Positions 43,190-53,499 are shown, counted from the first letter of the stretch. The stretch is 64,000 nucleotides of DNA from Lachnospiraceae bacterium (GCA_024698145.1 JAILRO010000062.1:1-64000); one strand, 5' to 3'. Numbers and translations are program-made. The notes: generated from the letters alone by a model not told the origin.

Positions 43190-43885
43190 TTAACAATCTT
43201 TGCTTACACAAATTAGCATAATCATCCTGCTTTTTCCATTCTTATATCCGGATACTGCATCTGATAGTGAGGAATAGGTTTTATTGCCCTCGTAATCATT
43301 ATGAATATGATACTGTCCGTCTTCCTTTGTTATGCACATAGTATGTATCATATCTTTTACGGTTAGGGCGTTGTTATATGTCACGAGGATAAAAGTATCG
43401 TACATATCGCCGATGTTTTGAAATACTTTGTTATATTTCCTATATCGCACACATGTCACCTTATACCCCGCACTTTTCAAAAAGTGTATAATTTCATATG
43501 GTGAAGTCCCGAATGCACCACCACAAGTAATACCTTTCTTTTCGAAAGCCTGTATCAATGATGGAAATGAATTATTGATGAGAGATGTATCCTTTAATGC
43601 AACTAAAGCGTTATACAGAGCAATCAATTCACAACTGTTGTAATCGGCCCTATACCGTCTTCCGTAATATAAGTCCTTCATAGCATTTTGTTGTTCAATA
43701 TATTTGTCGTTGGGATGCTTCTTGGTGTAACTCTCCCATTCGCGTTCATTTATATCAAAATGCTTTGCTCTTGTCCTTGATGATACAGATAAGAAGGAAA
43801 AACACCTAAAAAAAGCAAGTACCGCAATATCTCTCAAACTATATTTAATTGTTAATATGCGATTTGTAGCACTTTCGTTCTTCAT
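43190..43885 (-). CDS. C39-like cysteine peptidase-like protein
   Basis: 231 residues. After a hydrophobic stretch near 15-30, the core reads YNSCELIALYNALVALKD, with a cysteine in the position of papain-like (C39) nucleophiles, and later HIHNDYEG, which could supply the His and Asn/Asp. There is no ABC transporter fused or next to it, so it is not a standard bacteriocin exporter. Sequence context suggests a soluble or membrane-tethered thiol peptidase of unknown substrate. Its activity is unproven. Confidence 0.6.
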   Translation of the reverse strand: MKNESATNRILTIKYSLRDIAVLAFFRCFSFLSVSSRTRAKHFDINEREWESYTKKHPNDKYIEQQNAMKDLYYGRRYRADYNSCELIALYNALVALKDTSLINNSFPSLIQAFEKKGITCGGAFGTSPYEIIHFLKSAGYKVTCVRYRKYNKVFQNIGDMYDTFILVTYNNALTVKDMIHTMCITKEDGQYHIHNDYEGNKTYSSLSDAVSGYKNGKSRMIMLICVSKDC

Positions 43886-43939
43886 AGTATTTTAATCCTC
43901 AAATCATAATAAGGTGTATAAGTTTCGTATAATACAAAA

Positions 43940-43967
43940 ACTCCGACAGATAATAATCTGCCGGAGT
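43940..43967 (-). terminator. Terminator after the acidic-protein gene
   Basis: ACTCCGGCAGA and the complementary TGTCGGAGT with one G-T pair form a stem; on the minus strand it is followed by TTTTTG. Confidence 0.78.
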
Positions 43968-43992
43968 AAAACTTACATTAACATATACTTCG

Positions 43993-44718
43993 TTATTGCA
44001 TTGTGGCCAAATCCTGCAATGCCGACATAATCTCAACGCGCATAGCCGGATCAGGAACATCATTGGAATTGTTCGCAAATGCGACTTTGAGCTGTTCAGC
44101 GTCCATAGACACCCTCTCCATGCCACTGACTGTGTTCATTACATTCTCTGTCACATCTTTGCTGTCTGCTGCAACATTCTCTTGTTCCTGCTTTCGAGAT
44201 TCCATCTCTTGATCATAGTTATACTTGGAAATCTCACCATCAAGATACATCTGTTTTAATTGTGTATCAGTATATCCTGTGTACGATGTTATGTTAGTTG
44301 TATTTGTTTCCTGTACAATATTATCTGTATCGGTTATTTCTATTGTATCTTTTTTGTCATCAAATATCGGAGGAAGTTCAATCTCCGGTCTTTCATCAAC
44401 ATTAGCTACATCTGTCTTAATATTCCTTTCGCTCAACTTTACTGCTGAACTATCTGCTGTTGATAAATCCTCTTCTTCAAAGTTGTCATCTATTACATCT
44501 GTTTTATCATTATCCTTTACCTGAAGAGTATCACCATCTTCAGAAACCGCAATAACGTCATCAAGATAATTCTCTAGACCTTTATTATCTTTTTCTTCTT
44601 TCTTCGTTACTTCGGGTGCGTTGGTGTTAGTTACATTGGTACGGTTATCTACAGCAGCCGGAGTAGAAAAATTATTAACAGTGGGCATCTGACCTTGTGA
44701 AATGCTTATATCTGCCAT
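43993..44718 (-). CDS. Acidic low-complexity protein, unknown
   Basis: 241 residues, strongly acidic (runs of Asp, Glu, Asn, Thr), no signal peptide or membrane helix. Only the C-terminal quarter looks folded: TDTQLKQMYLDGEISKYNYD resembles a short SHOCT-type helical motif, followed by a helical tail. AAGGAGG precedes ATG 44718, and it has its own promoter. No function can be assigned. Confidence 0.6.
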   Translation of the reverse strand: MADISISQGQMPTVNNFSTPAAVDNRTNVTNTNAPEVTKKEEKDNKGLENYLDDVIAVSEDGDTLQVKDNDKTDVIDDNFEEEDLSTADSSAVKLSERNIKTDVANVDERPEIELPPIFDDKKDTIEITDTDNIVQETNTTNITSYTGYTDTQLKQMYLDGEISKYNYDQEMESRKQEQENVAADSKDVTENVMNTVSGMERVSMDAEQLKVAFANNSNDVPDPAMRVEIMSALQDLATMQ

Positions 44719-44779
44719 AATTCATACACCTCCTTAATATTAATTCATGTTCTAAAACACAAAATCTATAGCTATTCTC

Positions 44780-44808
44780 ATTTTACATAACATTGCATAA
44801 ATTGTAAA
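44780..44808 (-). promoter_or_regulatory. Promoter of the acidic-protein gene
   Basis: TTTACA (44803-44808), 17 bases, TAAAAT (44780-44785) on the minus strand. Confidence 0.6.
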
Positions 44809-44820
44809 GTTCTAATTTTA

Positions 44821-46020
44821 TTACTTTGCCTTCATAAGATATGTGATCGCTTCCTTAAGTCCATCAACCGAAAGCGTATACATATGATAGAGTTTTGACA
44901 ATGCATCTTCGGATTCCATCCAATGCATTCTAGTAAGATCTTTGTGGTATCGCGGATTCATCCATACGCATTTCTTGTACTTGCTAAGAAGAAGCTGATT
45001 CCACTCATATCCCGACAATCCGTCATTAGGTCCTCTGTAGTTGCCGTTCTTATCAAAAAGTTCCTCCGGGGCCATCTGTGCATCACCAACAATAATAACC
45101 TTATAATCTCGGTCGTAATGCTTGAATAGATAGTCAAGGTCAACCCAATCACCGAACTCGCACTCGGCAGTTTTATATACTTTTGAATATATACAATTAT
45201 GAAAATAATAGGTCTGAACATCTTTGAAATGGTTGGCTTTATTAACTGCCTGGAATAACTCATTACACAACTCCATAAAAGGAATCATTGTTCCACCGCA
45301 ATCAAATAACAACAATAACTTGACGGTATTCTTACGCGGCCTGTCAAATTCCAGCTGCAGATATCCTCCGTTATCGCAGGTCTTTCTGATTGTTTCATCA
45401 ATATCAAGTTCGGTTTTGGGAACATCAAGTCTTGATGAGTATTGACGTAGTCGTCTGAAGGCCACCTGGTATTGCCTTGTATTAAGCACTTTGTCATTGC
45501 GAAAATCTTCAAACTTTCTGTCACCCATAACCTGAAATGCACTCTGCATTCCACCTTGGGCACCAACTCTGATACCGCCTACATTTCTTCCGTGATGTCC
45601 AAATGCAGAACCACCGGCAGTACCAATCCAATGATTACCACCATTATGCTCTGACTTTTGCTCGGCAAGTCGTTCCCTGAAAAGACGCTTAATCTCGTCA
45701 GATGTTCTTGTTGAATCATAGGAATACATTTCCTGGTTCTGTTTATCAAACTCCATATCCTCGCCTTTATCAAGCCATTCAAGTAGTTCTTTTGGTACAA
45801 CATTTTCCGAAGCTATATCATGAAAATATTCTGCAAATGCCATATCATATTTGTCAAAATCAGACTCGGACTTAACAAGTATCATACGAGCAACATAATA
45901 AAAAAATGTAAAATCTGAATTAACAAGTCCTTTATCAAGTGCTTCCATGAGAGTCAACCATTCTGTCATGGAAACATCGAGTCCTTTTGCTTTAAGTGTA
46001 TAGAAAAAATCCTGAAACAT
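44821..46020 (-). CDS. VWA (CoxE-like) domain protein
   Basis: 399 residues. The C-terminal half is a von Willebrand A domain: the metal site reads LLLLFDCGGTMIPFMEL (DxGxT in place of DxSxS), and later VIIVGDAQMAP supplies the second part. A Gly-rich linker (about 155-185) separates it from an N-terminal helical region. CoxE-like VWA proteins work with MoxR ATPases to assemble or activate metal enzymes and other complexes. A MoxR gene lies two genes upstream, with a diguanylate cyclase between them. Confidence 0.85.
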   Translation of the reverse strand: MFQDFFYTLKAKGLDVSMTEWLTLMEALDKGLVNSDFTFFYYVARMILVKSESDFDKYDMAFAEYFHDIASENVVPKELLEWLDKGEDMEFDKQNQEMYSYDSTRTSDEIKRLFRERLAEQKSEHNGGNHWIGTAGGSAFGHHGRNVGGIRVGAQGGMQSAFQVMGDRKFEDFRNDKVLNTRQYQVAFRRLRQYSSRLDVPKTELDIDETIRKTCDNGGYLQLEFDRPRKNTVKLLLLFDCGGTMIPFMELCNELFQAVNKANHFKDVQTYYFHNCIYSKVYKTAECEFGDWVDLDYLFKHYDRDYKVIIVGDAQMAPEELFDKNGNYRGPNDGLSGYEWNQLLLSKYKKCVWMNPRYHKDLTRMHWMESEDALSKLYHMYTLSVDGLKEAITYLMKAK

Positions 46021-46040
46021 ATATACTCCCTGTTGTATAG

Positions 46041-47195
46041 TTAATTACGAACGCCATGTCTTTCGTGAGTCTTATAGTACTCGCTCTTGTTCTTATACAT
46101 AAGCTCATCTATTCTCTTCATAAAATCAATATCATAGTCCTTTGACATATCAAATATCTCGCCACCGATTGCTGACGATAATTTGTAAGGCTTATCTGAA
46201 GCATTATTATATTCTTCAATTGCTGTCATAATCTTATCAGAGTATTCTTCAACAGTGCCATCAGAAGCCTTATTAATAATTATTATAAACTCATCACCTG
46301 CAAACCTTATAACAACGCCATCATTTTGAATAATATTAGAAACAATATTGACAAGTGTAATAAGTGCATGGTCGCCTTCAGAATGAGAATAGGTATCATT
46401 TATCATTTTAAAATCATTTAAATCGAGCATTATGGCAGCAAACTTGCGATTTCTACGTTTCTTATAATCAAGAATAATTTTATCAAGCTCATATCTGTTA
46501 TACGCACCTGTAAGCTTATCTATGTAGAGACTTTCATGCTGTATACTGATTATTATAGCGGTAAATGATATTACAAAGCCTACAGGCTGAATTGAAATAC
46601 CGTAATAATTAGTTTGTATAAAGATACAGATTATTATCGGAAGCAAGAACTCCCATACCGGGAAATAACGAAGTGCTCCGTCTCGTATTCTTGCAATAAC
46701 GTATATAATAAGACCATAAAATACAAGGAACAAACCAAATGCAATATAAAGAAAATAGCCATCAAGTCGCGTATATACATTATTTTCATCGATATAAAAA
46801 ATTATAGGTTTAAAGTAATTAATAACCAATAACAAAAACTCAATCAAAAAAATAACTGAAGCTACAATCTTCTGAACAGTTGATATTTTCTTGTTAATAT
46901 GTATTGTTACGAGAAAAAGAACCCCGGTTCCGACAATCAAATTATATAAGTATAAAAATGAATTACAAAAAAAGCTGATTCTATAGTTTGCCAAGCCAAC
47001 TTTACCGTCAGAAAAAAAGGCAAAAGGATCAACCAAACAGTCAATCAATGTCGCTATAATCAAAGCAAACATGAGTCTGCTTTCTTTCTTACGAGAAGGA
47101 ATTATCCAACCTCTTGTAAACATTATTAGTAACAACATTATCACGCCGATAAAATCGGCAACAAATATAGCAATTAGATTAATTGAAGAATTCAT
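46041..47195 (-). CDS. Membrane diguanylate cyclase (GGDEF domain)
   Basis: 384 residues. About seven N-terminal helices (to about 225) resemble those of the hybrid kinase at 49326, then a GGDEF domain with the active-site loop AGDEF (IRFAGDEFIII). AGDEF variants can be active. It would make cyclic di-GMP in response to a membrane signal. The start at 47195 has GGAGT upstream; a longer frame overlapping the MoxR gene is rejected. It is 20 bases from each neighbour, so it is probably translated from the same transcript as MoxR and VWA. Confidence 0.88.
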   Translation of the reverse strand: MNSSINLIAIFVADFIGVIMLLLIMFTRGWIIPSRKKESRLMFALIIATLIDCLVDPFAFFSDGKVGLANYRISFFCNSFLYLYNLIVGTGVLFLVTIHINKKISTVQKIVASVIFLIEFLLLVINYFKPIIFYIDENNVYTRLDGYFLYIAFGLFLVFYGLIIYVIARIRDGALRYFPVWEFLLPIIICIFIQTNYYGISIQPVGFVISFTAIIISIQHESLYIDKLTGAYNRYELDKIILDYKKRRNRKFAAIMLDLNDFKMINDTYSHSEGDHALITLVNIVSNIIQNDGVVIRFAGDEFIIIINKASDGTVEEYSDKIMTAIEEYNNASDKPYKLSSAIGGEIFDMSKDYDIDFMKRIDELMYKNKSEYYKTHERHGVRN

Positions 47196-47214
47196 TTTTA
47201 TATTCACTCCGTAA

Positions 47215-48030
47215 TTAATAAAGCTTAGCTTTGTTAAGAGCCTCCAAATCTTCGTCTTTCTTAAGTAATACCCCAACAAAAGGTAATGTTTCACGAAGCT
47301 TTTCTGTATCGGTTCCTGAAAGCATAAGCGCTCTTATCCAATCAATTAATTCAGATGTGCTTGGTTTCTTACGAATATCTTTGATTGTTCGAATCCAATA
47401 GAACGTATCAAGCACATTCTTAAGTACATTCTCTTCTAAATGGTCAAAATGAGCATTTACAATCTCTGTCATCTGCTCTCTGTCAGGGAAACTAATATAA
47501 TGGAATATACATCTTCTAAGGAATGCATCAGGCAACTCTTTCTCTGCGTTAGATGTAATAATTACAATTGGTCTAACCTTAGCTTTGACAGTTTCCTTTG
47601 TCTCATGTATATAAAATTCCATTTTATCAAGCTCCCATAACAAATCATTAGGGAACTCAAGATCCGCTTTGTCAATTTCATCAATCAAAAGAATAACCTG
47701 TTCATCAGAAGAAAATGCTTCGCCAAGTTTTCCGAGTTTGATGTAATGTGCAATATCATCTACACTCTCCTCACCAAACTGTGAATCATAAAGACGCTGT
47801 ATTGTATCATATACATAAAGTCCGTCTTGAGCTTTGGTTGTTGATTTGATATTCCAAACAATAAGCTTCTTATCCATTGATTTGCTTATTGCATCCGCAA
47901 GCATTGTCTTACCTGTACCCGGTTCTCCCTTTATAAGAAGAGGTTTCTGTAATGCAACCGCAACATCAACCGCCGCCATCAACTCCTCGCTCGCCACATA
48001 ATCTTTACTGCCTGTAAACTTTGTTTCCAT
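47215..48030 (-). CDS. MoxR-type AAA+ ATPase
   Basis: 271 residues. Walker A GEPGTGKTML, Walker B LLIDEIDKAD, and sensor 1 PIVIITSNAEKELP. MoxR ATPases pair with VWA proteins as chaperone machines, for example in methanol dehydrogenase maturation; here the partner is the VWA gene at 44821. proA lies 29 bases upstream. Confidence 0.93.
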   Translation of the reverse strand: METKFTGSKDYVASEELMAAVDVAVALQKPLLIKGEPGTGKTMLADAISKSMDKKLIVWNIKSTTKAQDGLYVYDTIQRLYDSQFGEESVDDIAHYIKLGKLGEAFSSDEQVILLIDEIDKADLEFPNDLLWELDKMEFYIHETKETVKAKVRPIVIITSNAEKELPDAFLRRCIFHYISFPDREQMTEIVNAHFDHLEENVLKNVLDTFYWIRTIKDIRKKPSTSELIDWIRALMLSGTDTEKLRETLPFVGVLLKKDEDLEALNKAKLY

Positions 48031-48059
48031 TAAATTATATCCTCTCTTTTAATACGGCT

Positions 48060-49304
48060 CTATGGTCTTACCTGACCGTTACCGTATATAATAAACTTAG
48101 TTGTAGTAAGTGCTTCAAGACCCATTGGTCCTCTGGCATGAAGCTTCTGTGTACTTATACCAATCTCTGCACCGAAACCAAACTCAAAACCGTCTGTAAA
48201 TCGTGTTGATGCATTAACATATACAGCCGCAGAATCAATCTCGTTAAGAAATCTCTGTGCGTTATCATAGTCCTTTGTAATAATTGCCTCTGAATGTCCT
48301 GTGGAATTACGATTGATATGCTCGATTGCTTCGTCGATACTATCAACAACCTTGGCAGAAATAATCTTTGCCAAATATTCAGTTGCATAATCATCGTCAG
48401 TTGCAGGAACTATTGATTTGTCAAAGCCTTGTATGATTTCATCACCACGAATTTCGCAATCATTCTCCTTAAGCATTGCAACAATCTTCGGAACTGCAGC
48501 ATCAGCAATAGCTTTATGAATGACGAGTGATTCACATGCGTTACATACACCCAATCTCTGTAACTTGGCATTCTTTATAATATCAACAGCCATATCAACG
48601 TCGGCAGAAGCATCAACATATACATGACAGTTACCTGTTCCGGTTTCAATTACAGGTACTGTTGCATTCTGTACTACCGAACGAATAAGACCTGCTCCTC
48701 CACGAGGAATCAAAACATCAATATAAGCATTGAGTCTCATAAGCTTTGTAGCAGTTTCTCTACTGGTATCTTCAAGAAGAAATATTGCATTCTCAGTAAC
48801 ATTATTCTCTTTTAATGATTCCTTAAGCACCTTAACAATTGCAATATTGGAATATATTGAATCAGAACCGCCTCTTAAAATACAAGCATTTCCTGCCTTA
48901 AAGCAAAGTGAGAACGCATCAACTGTAACATTAGGCCTTGATTCATAAATGATTCCGATAACACCAAGAGGAACTCTTTTGCGACCTATCATAAGTCCGT
49001 TTGGACGTTCCTTCATGGATATTACTTCTCCAATAGGATCATCCAGACTTGCTACTTGTCGTACACCTTCCGCAATACCGTCAATTCTTTCTTTTGTAAG
49101 TAACAATCTGTCAAGCAATGATTCCGGCATATTGTTAGCCTTACCATTCTCTATATCTTTTGCGTTAGCAGCTATTATCTCGTCAGCGTTTTTGACAAGG
49201 TTATCTGCTATTGAAATAAGACATGCATTTTTAACATGTTGTGTAAGTTTAATTAATTCTCGTGAAGCTTCCTTTGCGAGCTTACCCATAACTTCTAATT
49301 CCAT
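48060..49304 (-). CDS. proA: Glutamate-5-semialdehyde dehydrogenase
   Basis: 414 residues. The catalytic cysteine is in [15 protein letters not shown], and [24 protein letters not shown] and [14 protein letters not shown] are family hallmarks. ProA reduces glutamyl phosphate in proline synthesis. The usual partner proB is not beside it in this window. It sits between the hybrid kinase and MoxR, 20-30 bases from each. Confidence 0.96.
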   Translation of the reverse strand: MELEVMGKLAKEASRELIKLTQHVKNACLISIADNLVKNADEIIAANAKDIENGKANNMPESLLDRLLLTKERIDGIAEGVRQVASLDDPIGEVISMKERPNGLMIGRKRVPLGVIGIIYESRPNVTVDAFSLCFKAGNACILRGGSDSIYSNIAIVKVLKESLKENNVTENAIFLLEDTSRETATKLMRLNAYIDVLIPRGGAGLIRSVVQNATVPVIETGTGNCHVYVDASADVDMAVDIIKNAKLQRLGVCNACESLVIHKAIADAAVPKIVAMLKENDCEIRGDEIIQGFDKSIVPATDDDYATEYLAKIISAKVVDSIDEAIEHINRNSTGHSEAIITKDYDNAQRFLNEIDSAAVYVNASTRFTDGFEFGFGAEIGISTQKLHARGPMGLEALTTTKFIIYGNGQVRP

Positions 49305-49325
49305 AAATTTCCTCTTTTCTGTATA

Positions 49326-52300
49326 TTATACTAGTGTTTTAAGTTGCTTAATTAAATCTAGTCCTGTATCGATATCAATATTATCTATAGCTTCGTACAG
49401 TTCTGAAAGTTTAGCTTTGACTTCGTCGCTATATGAATACTTTGAAAACTCTTCCTTACAGGCTTCCATCTCATCCATGTCCAAATCATCAAAAGCAGAT
49501 GTAAGACGCTCAATTATATTGTCAAAAGCAGTTTTATCAAATTCCTGTAAATCTACTTCAGAGACTTCTTCTGTTTCAAAATACTTAGATAACTTTTCAA
49601 GAAGCGCATCATAGGCATTAAGAAGACTATCTGTCTTTTTCTTGATGGTTACAATATCTCCGGCCTTCCCTGCGACTTCCATTTCTTCAGCCAAATCACC
49701 AACATCATAAGCACCAATCTGTCTTGAACTACTTTTAAGTGCGTGAACTTTGATTGTGTAATCATCCCATGATCTGTTATTGTAATCTTCTACAATATCT
49801 TTGCGTTTGGTTGCACCTGATTTGTAGTATTCTTTGACTATCTTTTCAAAAAGTTCCTTTGAACCAAGTGACTTGATAGCACGTTTGCTATCCAAACCGT
49901 CATACTCAACTATCTCATCGTCATCTTCCGGTTCAAGATCTATTACATCATCAAGTTTGACTATTTTATCTTCCGGAAGCCACTGACGAAGCTTAGTTAC
50001 AAGCTCTCTCACATCAATAGGTTTTGCAATGAAGTCATTCATTCCGGCTTCAATAAACATTTCTTTGACGCCTTCCATTGCATTAGCGGTAAGTGCAACA
50101 ATAGGAATGTTGGCTGCCTGCGGTATGGTCTCTCTTATTATCTTGGTTGTATCAACACCATCAAGCTCCGGCATCATATGATCCATAAGAACAATATCAT
50201 ACTCATGAACCTTAAGTTTTTCAATCGCTTCCATTCCGTTCTCTGCGGCATAACATTGTGCACCGATTGGTTGAAGAAGACCTTCTGCAATCGTTATATT
50301 AATTGCATTATCATCTACAATCAATATTTTGGCATCAGGAGCTTTATAATCAACCTTAAATGATGATGCAACATCACCGGAGTGTCGCATTTCTTTTCCG
50401 TTTAATGTCATAATCATGGAAAGGGTTGATTGCGGTCGTCTCATTATGCGAATGTTTTTAACATCAGTTTCGAACATAGAATCATATTTAACAAGACAAA
50501 CACCGACACTAGCTTCAAATCTACTAATAATATCATGTATATCATCATCATAGTCTCTTTCGTCAAAGAAGATATAATCTCTTTTGCCCGTCGGAGAATA
50601 CTCGAAGATAGAATGAAGAACAGTTGCACCAACGCCCAATCTATCCATTTCATTGATAAATTCATTAATCATTGCAGGATTTTCATTTATAACAAATGCG
50701 TGTTTATCTTCAGCGTTCTCAACCACCAGTTCAAGAGAAGAATCAACAACCTTTTGGGGAATGTTGAAATAGAAATCCGAACCTTTGCCGTATTCACTTT
50801 TAACACCAATGCTACCACCCATAGCTTTACAAAGTCTTTGTGAAATAGCAAGTCCAAGTCCTGTTCCTTCAACCGAGCGGTTTCGCTTTGAATCAACTTG
50901 CTGGAAACTTACAAAAATCTTCTCAAGATCTTTTTCTGATATACCTTGACCTGTATCAATTATATGATAAGTAAGCATTACCTCATCATCAGATATATTC
51001 TCACAACTAATATTAATAATAACTGTTCCTCTTTGTGTGAACTTAATTGCGTTATTTGCAAGATTGATAATAATCTGTCTAATTCTCATTGCATCGCCTT
51101 CTAAGGCATGAGGAATATTACTGTCAGCAATAACGAAAAGTTCCAACTCTTTGTCGCCTATCCTTGTGACAAGAACATTTGCAATATCATTAATCTCAGA
51201 TAACGGCTCGTATCTGTCCGGAAAGATTTCCATTTTTCCTGCTTCAATCTTGGAAAAATCAAGAATATCATTGATGATATTAAGAAGATTTCTTCCGGAA
51301 TTCTGTATCTGAAGAAGGTAGTCTCTGACGTTGTCTGCAAGGTCTTCACGTAGAGCAATCTCCGCCATACCAATAACTGCATTCATAGGCGTCCTTATCT
51401 CGTGCGACATATTAGCAAGGAAATCAGATTTCATTTTGGCGGCCTGTTCAAGCTCAGTATTGGCATCCTGCATTTCCTGAATTTTCAACACGGAATTAGT
51501 CACATTACGGAAAATATATCCCGTTCCTAATTTGACATTATCCTGTGTAAGATTGCTGACATCAATATTAAAATATACAGCTCCTGATTCTGTATTATAA
51601 AGAATAAATTCCGCATCACCGACAAGTACTGTATCATTTAACCAAGCGTCAAGCTCCTCTTTCTTACGGAAACTATCAATCAAATCCTCTGAAAGAATTT
51701 CTTTTAACTGGTCATTAATATATATAGGGTCATCAAACTCATTATAAAGAACAAATCCTTCACTCATTTCATTGGCAAATGAAAACAGCGACCATTCCTG
51801 AAGTTTTCTGTCTGCATATACATTTATAAAATACAAAAACAGATAGCAAAACAGATTCTGCACACAACACAAAATCCATACAGGAATGCTGTACCTTGCC
51901 GAAAAATAACTAATTACAAAGAATGTTGTGTGCATTATAAGAAGTATATACACTCTTTTTCTGTACAGTTTTGGTGAACGTATACAACAAATACTAATTA
52001 TAATGAACAACAAAAATGAATTGGCTGTAGCCAACATGTTATAACCAAAAAGCGACATAAGGTTAAATGAATTACGACCGTTTTCTGCAACCCACCATGC
52101 CTGTCCGATAAAAAGATGTCTTGCAATCATCATACCGGCCGGATGAACAAAATTATAAATAACAATAATAACCTGAAGAAGCGTTGTTAGATAAATCAAA
52201 ATACTTGCATAATATAATCTCTTATATCTTGTTAAACTAACAGCAATATATGCAGTAGAAATAAACAATAACGCCTGACATATATAATAAAAGCTTAGCA

Positions 52301-52478
52301 GCTTTCTTGCTGCAACAACATTCTTACAATCTAATAAAAATATACAAATAACATTAGCAATAATCGCAATTGAAATATATATAAGCACACCCCAATTACG
52401 CCTTCTCGCATTGATTGCCGCAAAAAGACATATCATTGAACTTAATGCTAATATAATAAATACAAAACTAAGTACCAT
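49326..52478 (-). CDS. Hybrid sensor histidine kinase with seven-helix N-terminus, receiver and HPt
   Basis: 1050 residues. Seven membrane helices (1-220), a PAS-like region (225-325), a coiled linker, HisKA with His359 (MSHEIRTPMNA), HATPase (NLANNAIKF, DTGQGIS, GTGLGLAIS), a degenerate receiver-like segment (about 610-690), a complete receiver (DAKILIVDDNAINI, VLMDHMMPELDG, TANAMEG) and an HPt domain (KVHALKSSSRQIGA). A separate response regulator is not adjacent. The gene starts 28 bases after dctP and is likely co-transcribed. Confidence 0.93.
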   Translation of the reverse strand: MVLSFVFIILALSSMICLFAAINARRRNWGVLIYISIAIIANVICIFLLDCKNVVAARKLLSFYYICQALLFISTAYIAVSLTRYKRLYYASILIYLTTLLQVIIVIYNFVHPAGMMIARHLFIGQAWWVAENGRNSFNLMSLFGYNMLATANSFLLFIIISICCIRSPKLYRKRVYILLIMHTTFFVISYFSARYSIPVWILCCVQNLFCYLFLYFINVYADRKLQEWSLFSFANEMSEGFVLYNEFDDPIYINDQLKEILSEDLIDSFRKKEELDAWLNDTVLVGDAEFILYNTESGAVYFNIDVSNLTQDNVKLGTGYIFRNVTNSVLKIQEMQDANTELEQAAKMKSDFLANMSHEIRTPMNAVIGMAEIALREDLADNVRDYLLQIQNSGRNLLNIINDILDFSKIEAGKMEIFPDRYEPLSEINDIANVLVTRIGDKELELFVIADSNIPHALEGDAMRIRQIIINLANNAIKFTQRGTVIINISCENISDDEVMLTYHIIDTGQGISEKDLEKIFVSFQQVDSKRNRSVEGTGLGLAISQRLCKAMGGSIGVKSEYGKGSDFYFNIPQKVVDSSLELVVENAEDKHAFVINENPAMINEFINEMDRLGVGATVLHSIFEYSPTGKRDYIFFDERDYDDDIHDIISRFEASVGVCLVKYDSMFETDVKNIRIMRRPQSTLSMIMTLNGKEMRHSGDVASSFKVDYKAPDAKILIVDDNAINITIAEGLLQPIGAQCYAAENGMEAIEKLKVHEYDIVLMDHMMPELDGVDTTKIIRETIPQAANIPIVALTANAMEGVKEMFIEAGMNDFIAKPIDVRELVTKLRQWLPEDKIVKLDDVIDLEPEDDDEIVEYDGLDSKRAIKSLGSKELFEKIVKEYYKSGATKRKDIVEDYNNRSWDDYTIKVHALKSSSRQIGAYDVGDLAEEMEVAGKAGDIVTIKKKTDSLLNAYDALLEKLSKYFETEEVSEVDLQEFDKTAFDNIIERLTSAFDDLDMDEMEACKEEFSKYSYSDEVKAKLSELYEAIDNIDIDTGLDLIKQLKTLV

Positions 52479-52506
52479 AACTATTCTCCAAACATACTAA
52501 AATATG

Positions 52507-53499
52507 TTATTTGATTTTATCCAATAACTCGGGATCATAAGTTTCTTTAAATGAATCTATAACCGATTCTGTAGCCTGTTTAAACTCTTCAAGATCAGGA
52601 TATGTTATGTGCATACCTTCTTCTTCTAATTTAGACAAATAATCTTCTGTCTGAGACTTAACAAGTTCTCTATTCTTGGTTTCTGCTTTATGGGCAGCTT
52701 CCATAAGAATTGCCTGATCATCAATACTTAAACTATCCCAAATATCCAGTCTTATAACAAACGGCATAACATCATAACTATGATTAGTAATTGAAAGATT
52801 GTCCTGAACCTCATACAACTTGTTGTTATATATAACAGGAATCGGATTCTCCTGTGCATCAAACTCTCCGTTTTTTAATGCGTCATATAGCTTTGTAAAA
52901 TCAAGTACTTTGGGCTCTGCACCAAGAATTGCCATTGTCTGCATTACAACCTGATTCTCGGGCGTACGAATAACAAGCCCATTCATATCAGATACTCCAT
53001 CTATCGGACCCGCCTTTTCAGAAGTTGTTACGCATCTAAAACCATTATCGTAATGTGCAAGTACTTTGACATTAACGTCTTTTAAACCGGCCTCGGCTTC
53101 CTTTTCTATATCACTATCTACAAATTCCCAGGCTTCCTCAAAACTGTTAAAAAGAAACGGCATTGCAGAAATACCGACATTAGGTGTATATACACCAAAA
53201 TTACCGGCGCTTGATGCAGTCATATCAACTGTTCCGTTAACAACTCCTGTAATAAGATCTGAATCGGCACCGAGTTCACCGTCTGTATGAATCTCAACTT
53301 TGATTCTTCCATCGGTAGCTTTCTCCACTTCTTCTTTGAAAAGCTCTGTTGCAACAACTCTTGGATCGGAATCATTTGTTGAAAAACCGGCAACAAGCGT
53401 AATTTCTTTGTTCTTTTCTGATGTTGTTTTGCCACATCCCCCCATAATAAAACATGTAGCCAAAACAAACGATAACGTAATAAGTTTTTTTGTCCTCAT
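52507..53499 (-). CDS. TRAP-type solute-binding lipoprotein (DctP family)
   Basis: 330 residues. Lipobox Cys22 (IMGGC) then a DctP fold: LFKEEVEKATDGRIKVEIH, MPFLFNSFEEAWEFVD, and the substrate-binding arginine region MNGLVIRTPEN. TRAP binding proteins pick up organic acids for DctQM permeases, but no permease gene is present. Immediately downstream is a hybrid sensor kinase, so it may serve as a ligand-presenting sensor subunit. Promoter at 53533-53561. Confidence 0.9.
   Translation of the reverse strand: MRTKKLITLSFVLATCFIMGGCGKTTSEKNKEITLVAGFSTNDSDPRVVATELFKEEVEKATDGRIKVEIHTDGELGADSDLITGVVNGTVDMTASSAGNFGVYTPNVGISAMPFLFNSFEEAWEFVDSDIEKEAEAGLKDVNVKVLAHYDNGFRCVTTSEKAGPIDGVSDMNGLVIRTPENQVVMQTMAILGAEPKVLDFTKLYDALKNGEFDAQENPIPVIYNNKLYEVQDNLSITNHSYDVMPFVIRLDIWDSLSIDDQAILMEAAHKAETKNRELVKSQTEDYLSKLEEEGMHITYPDLEEFKQATESVIDSFKETYDPELLDKIK

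Noticed and set aside
48949-49614. A 221-residue open frame on the plus strand
   Set aside because: It is antisense to proA and the hybrid kinase, has no ribosome site and no family resemblance.
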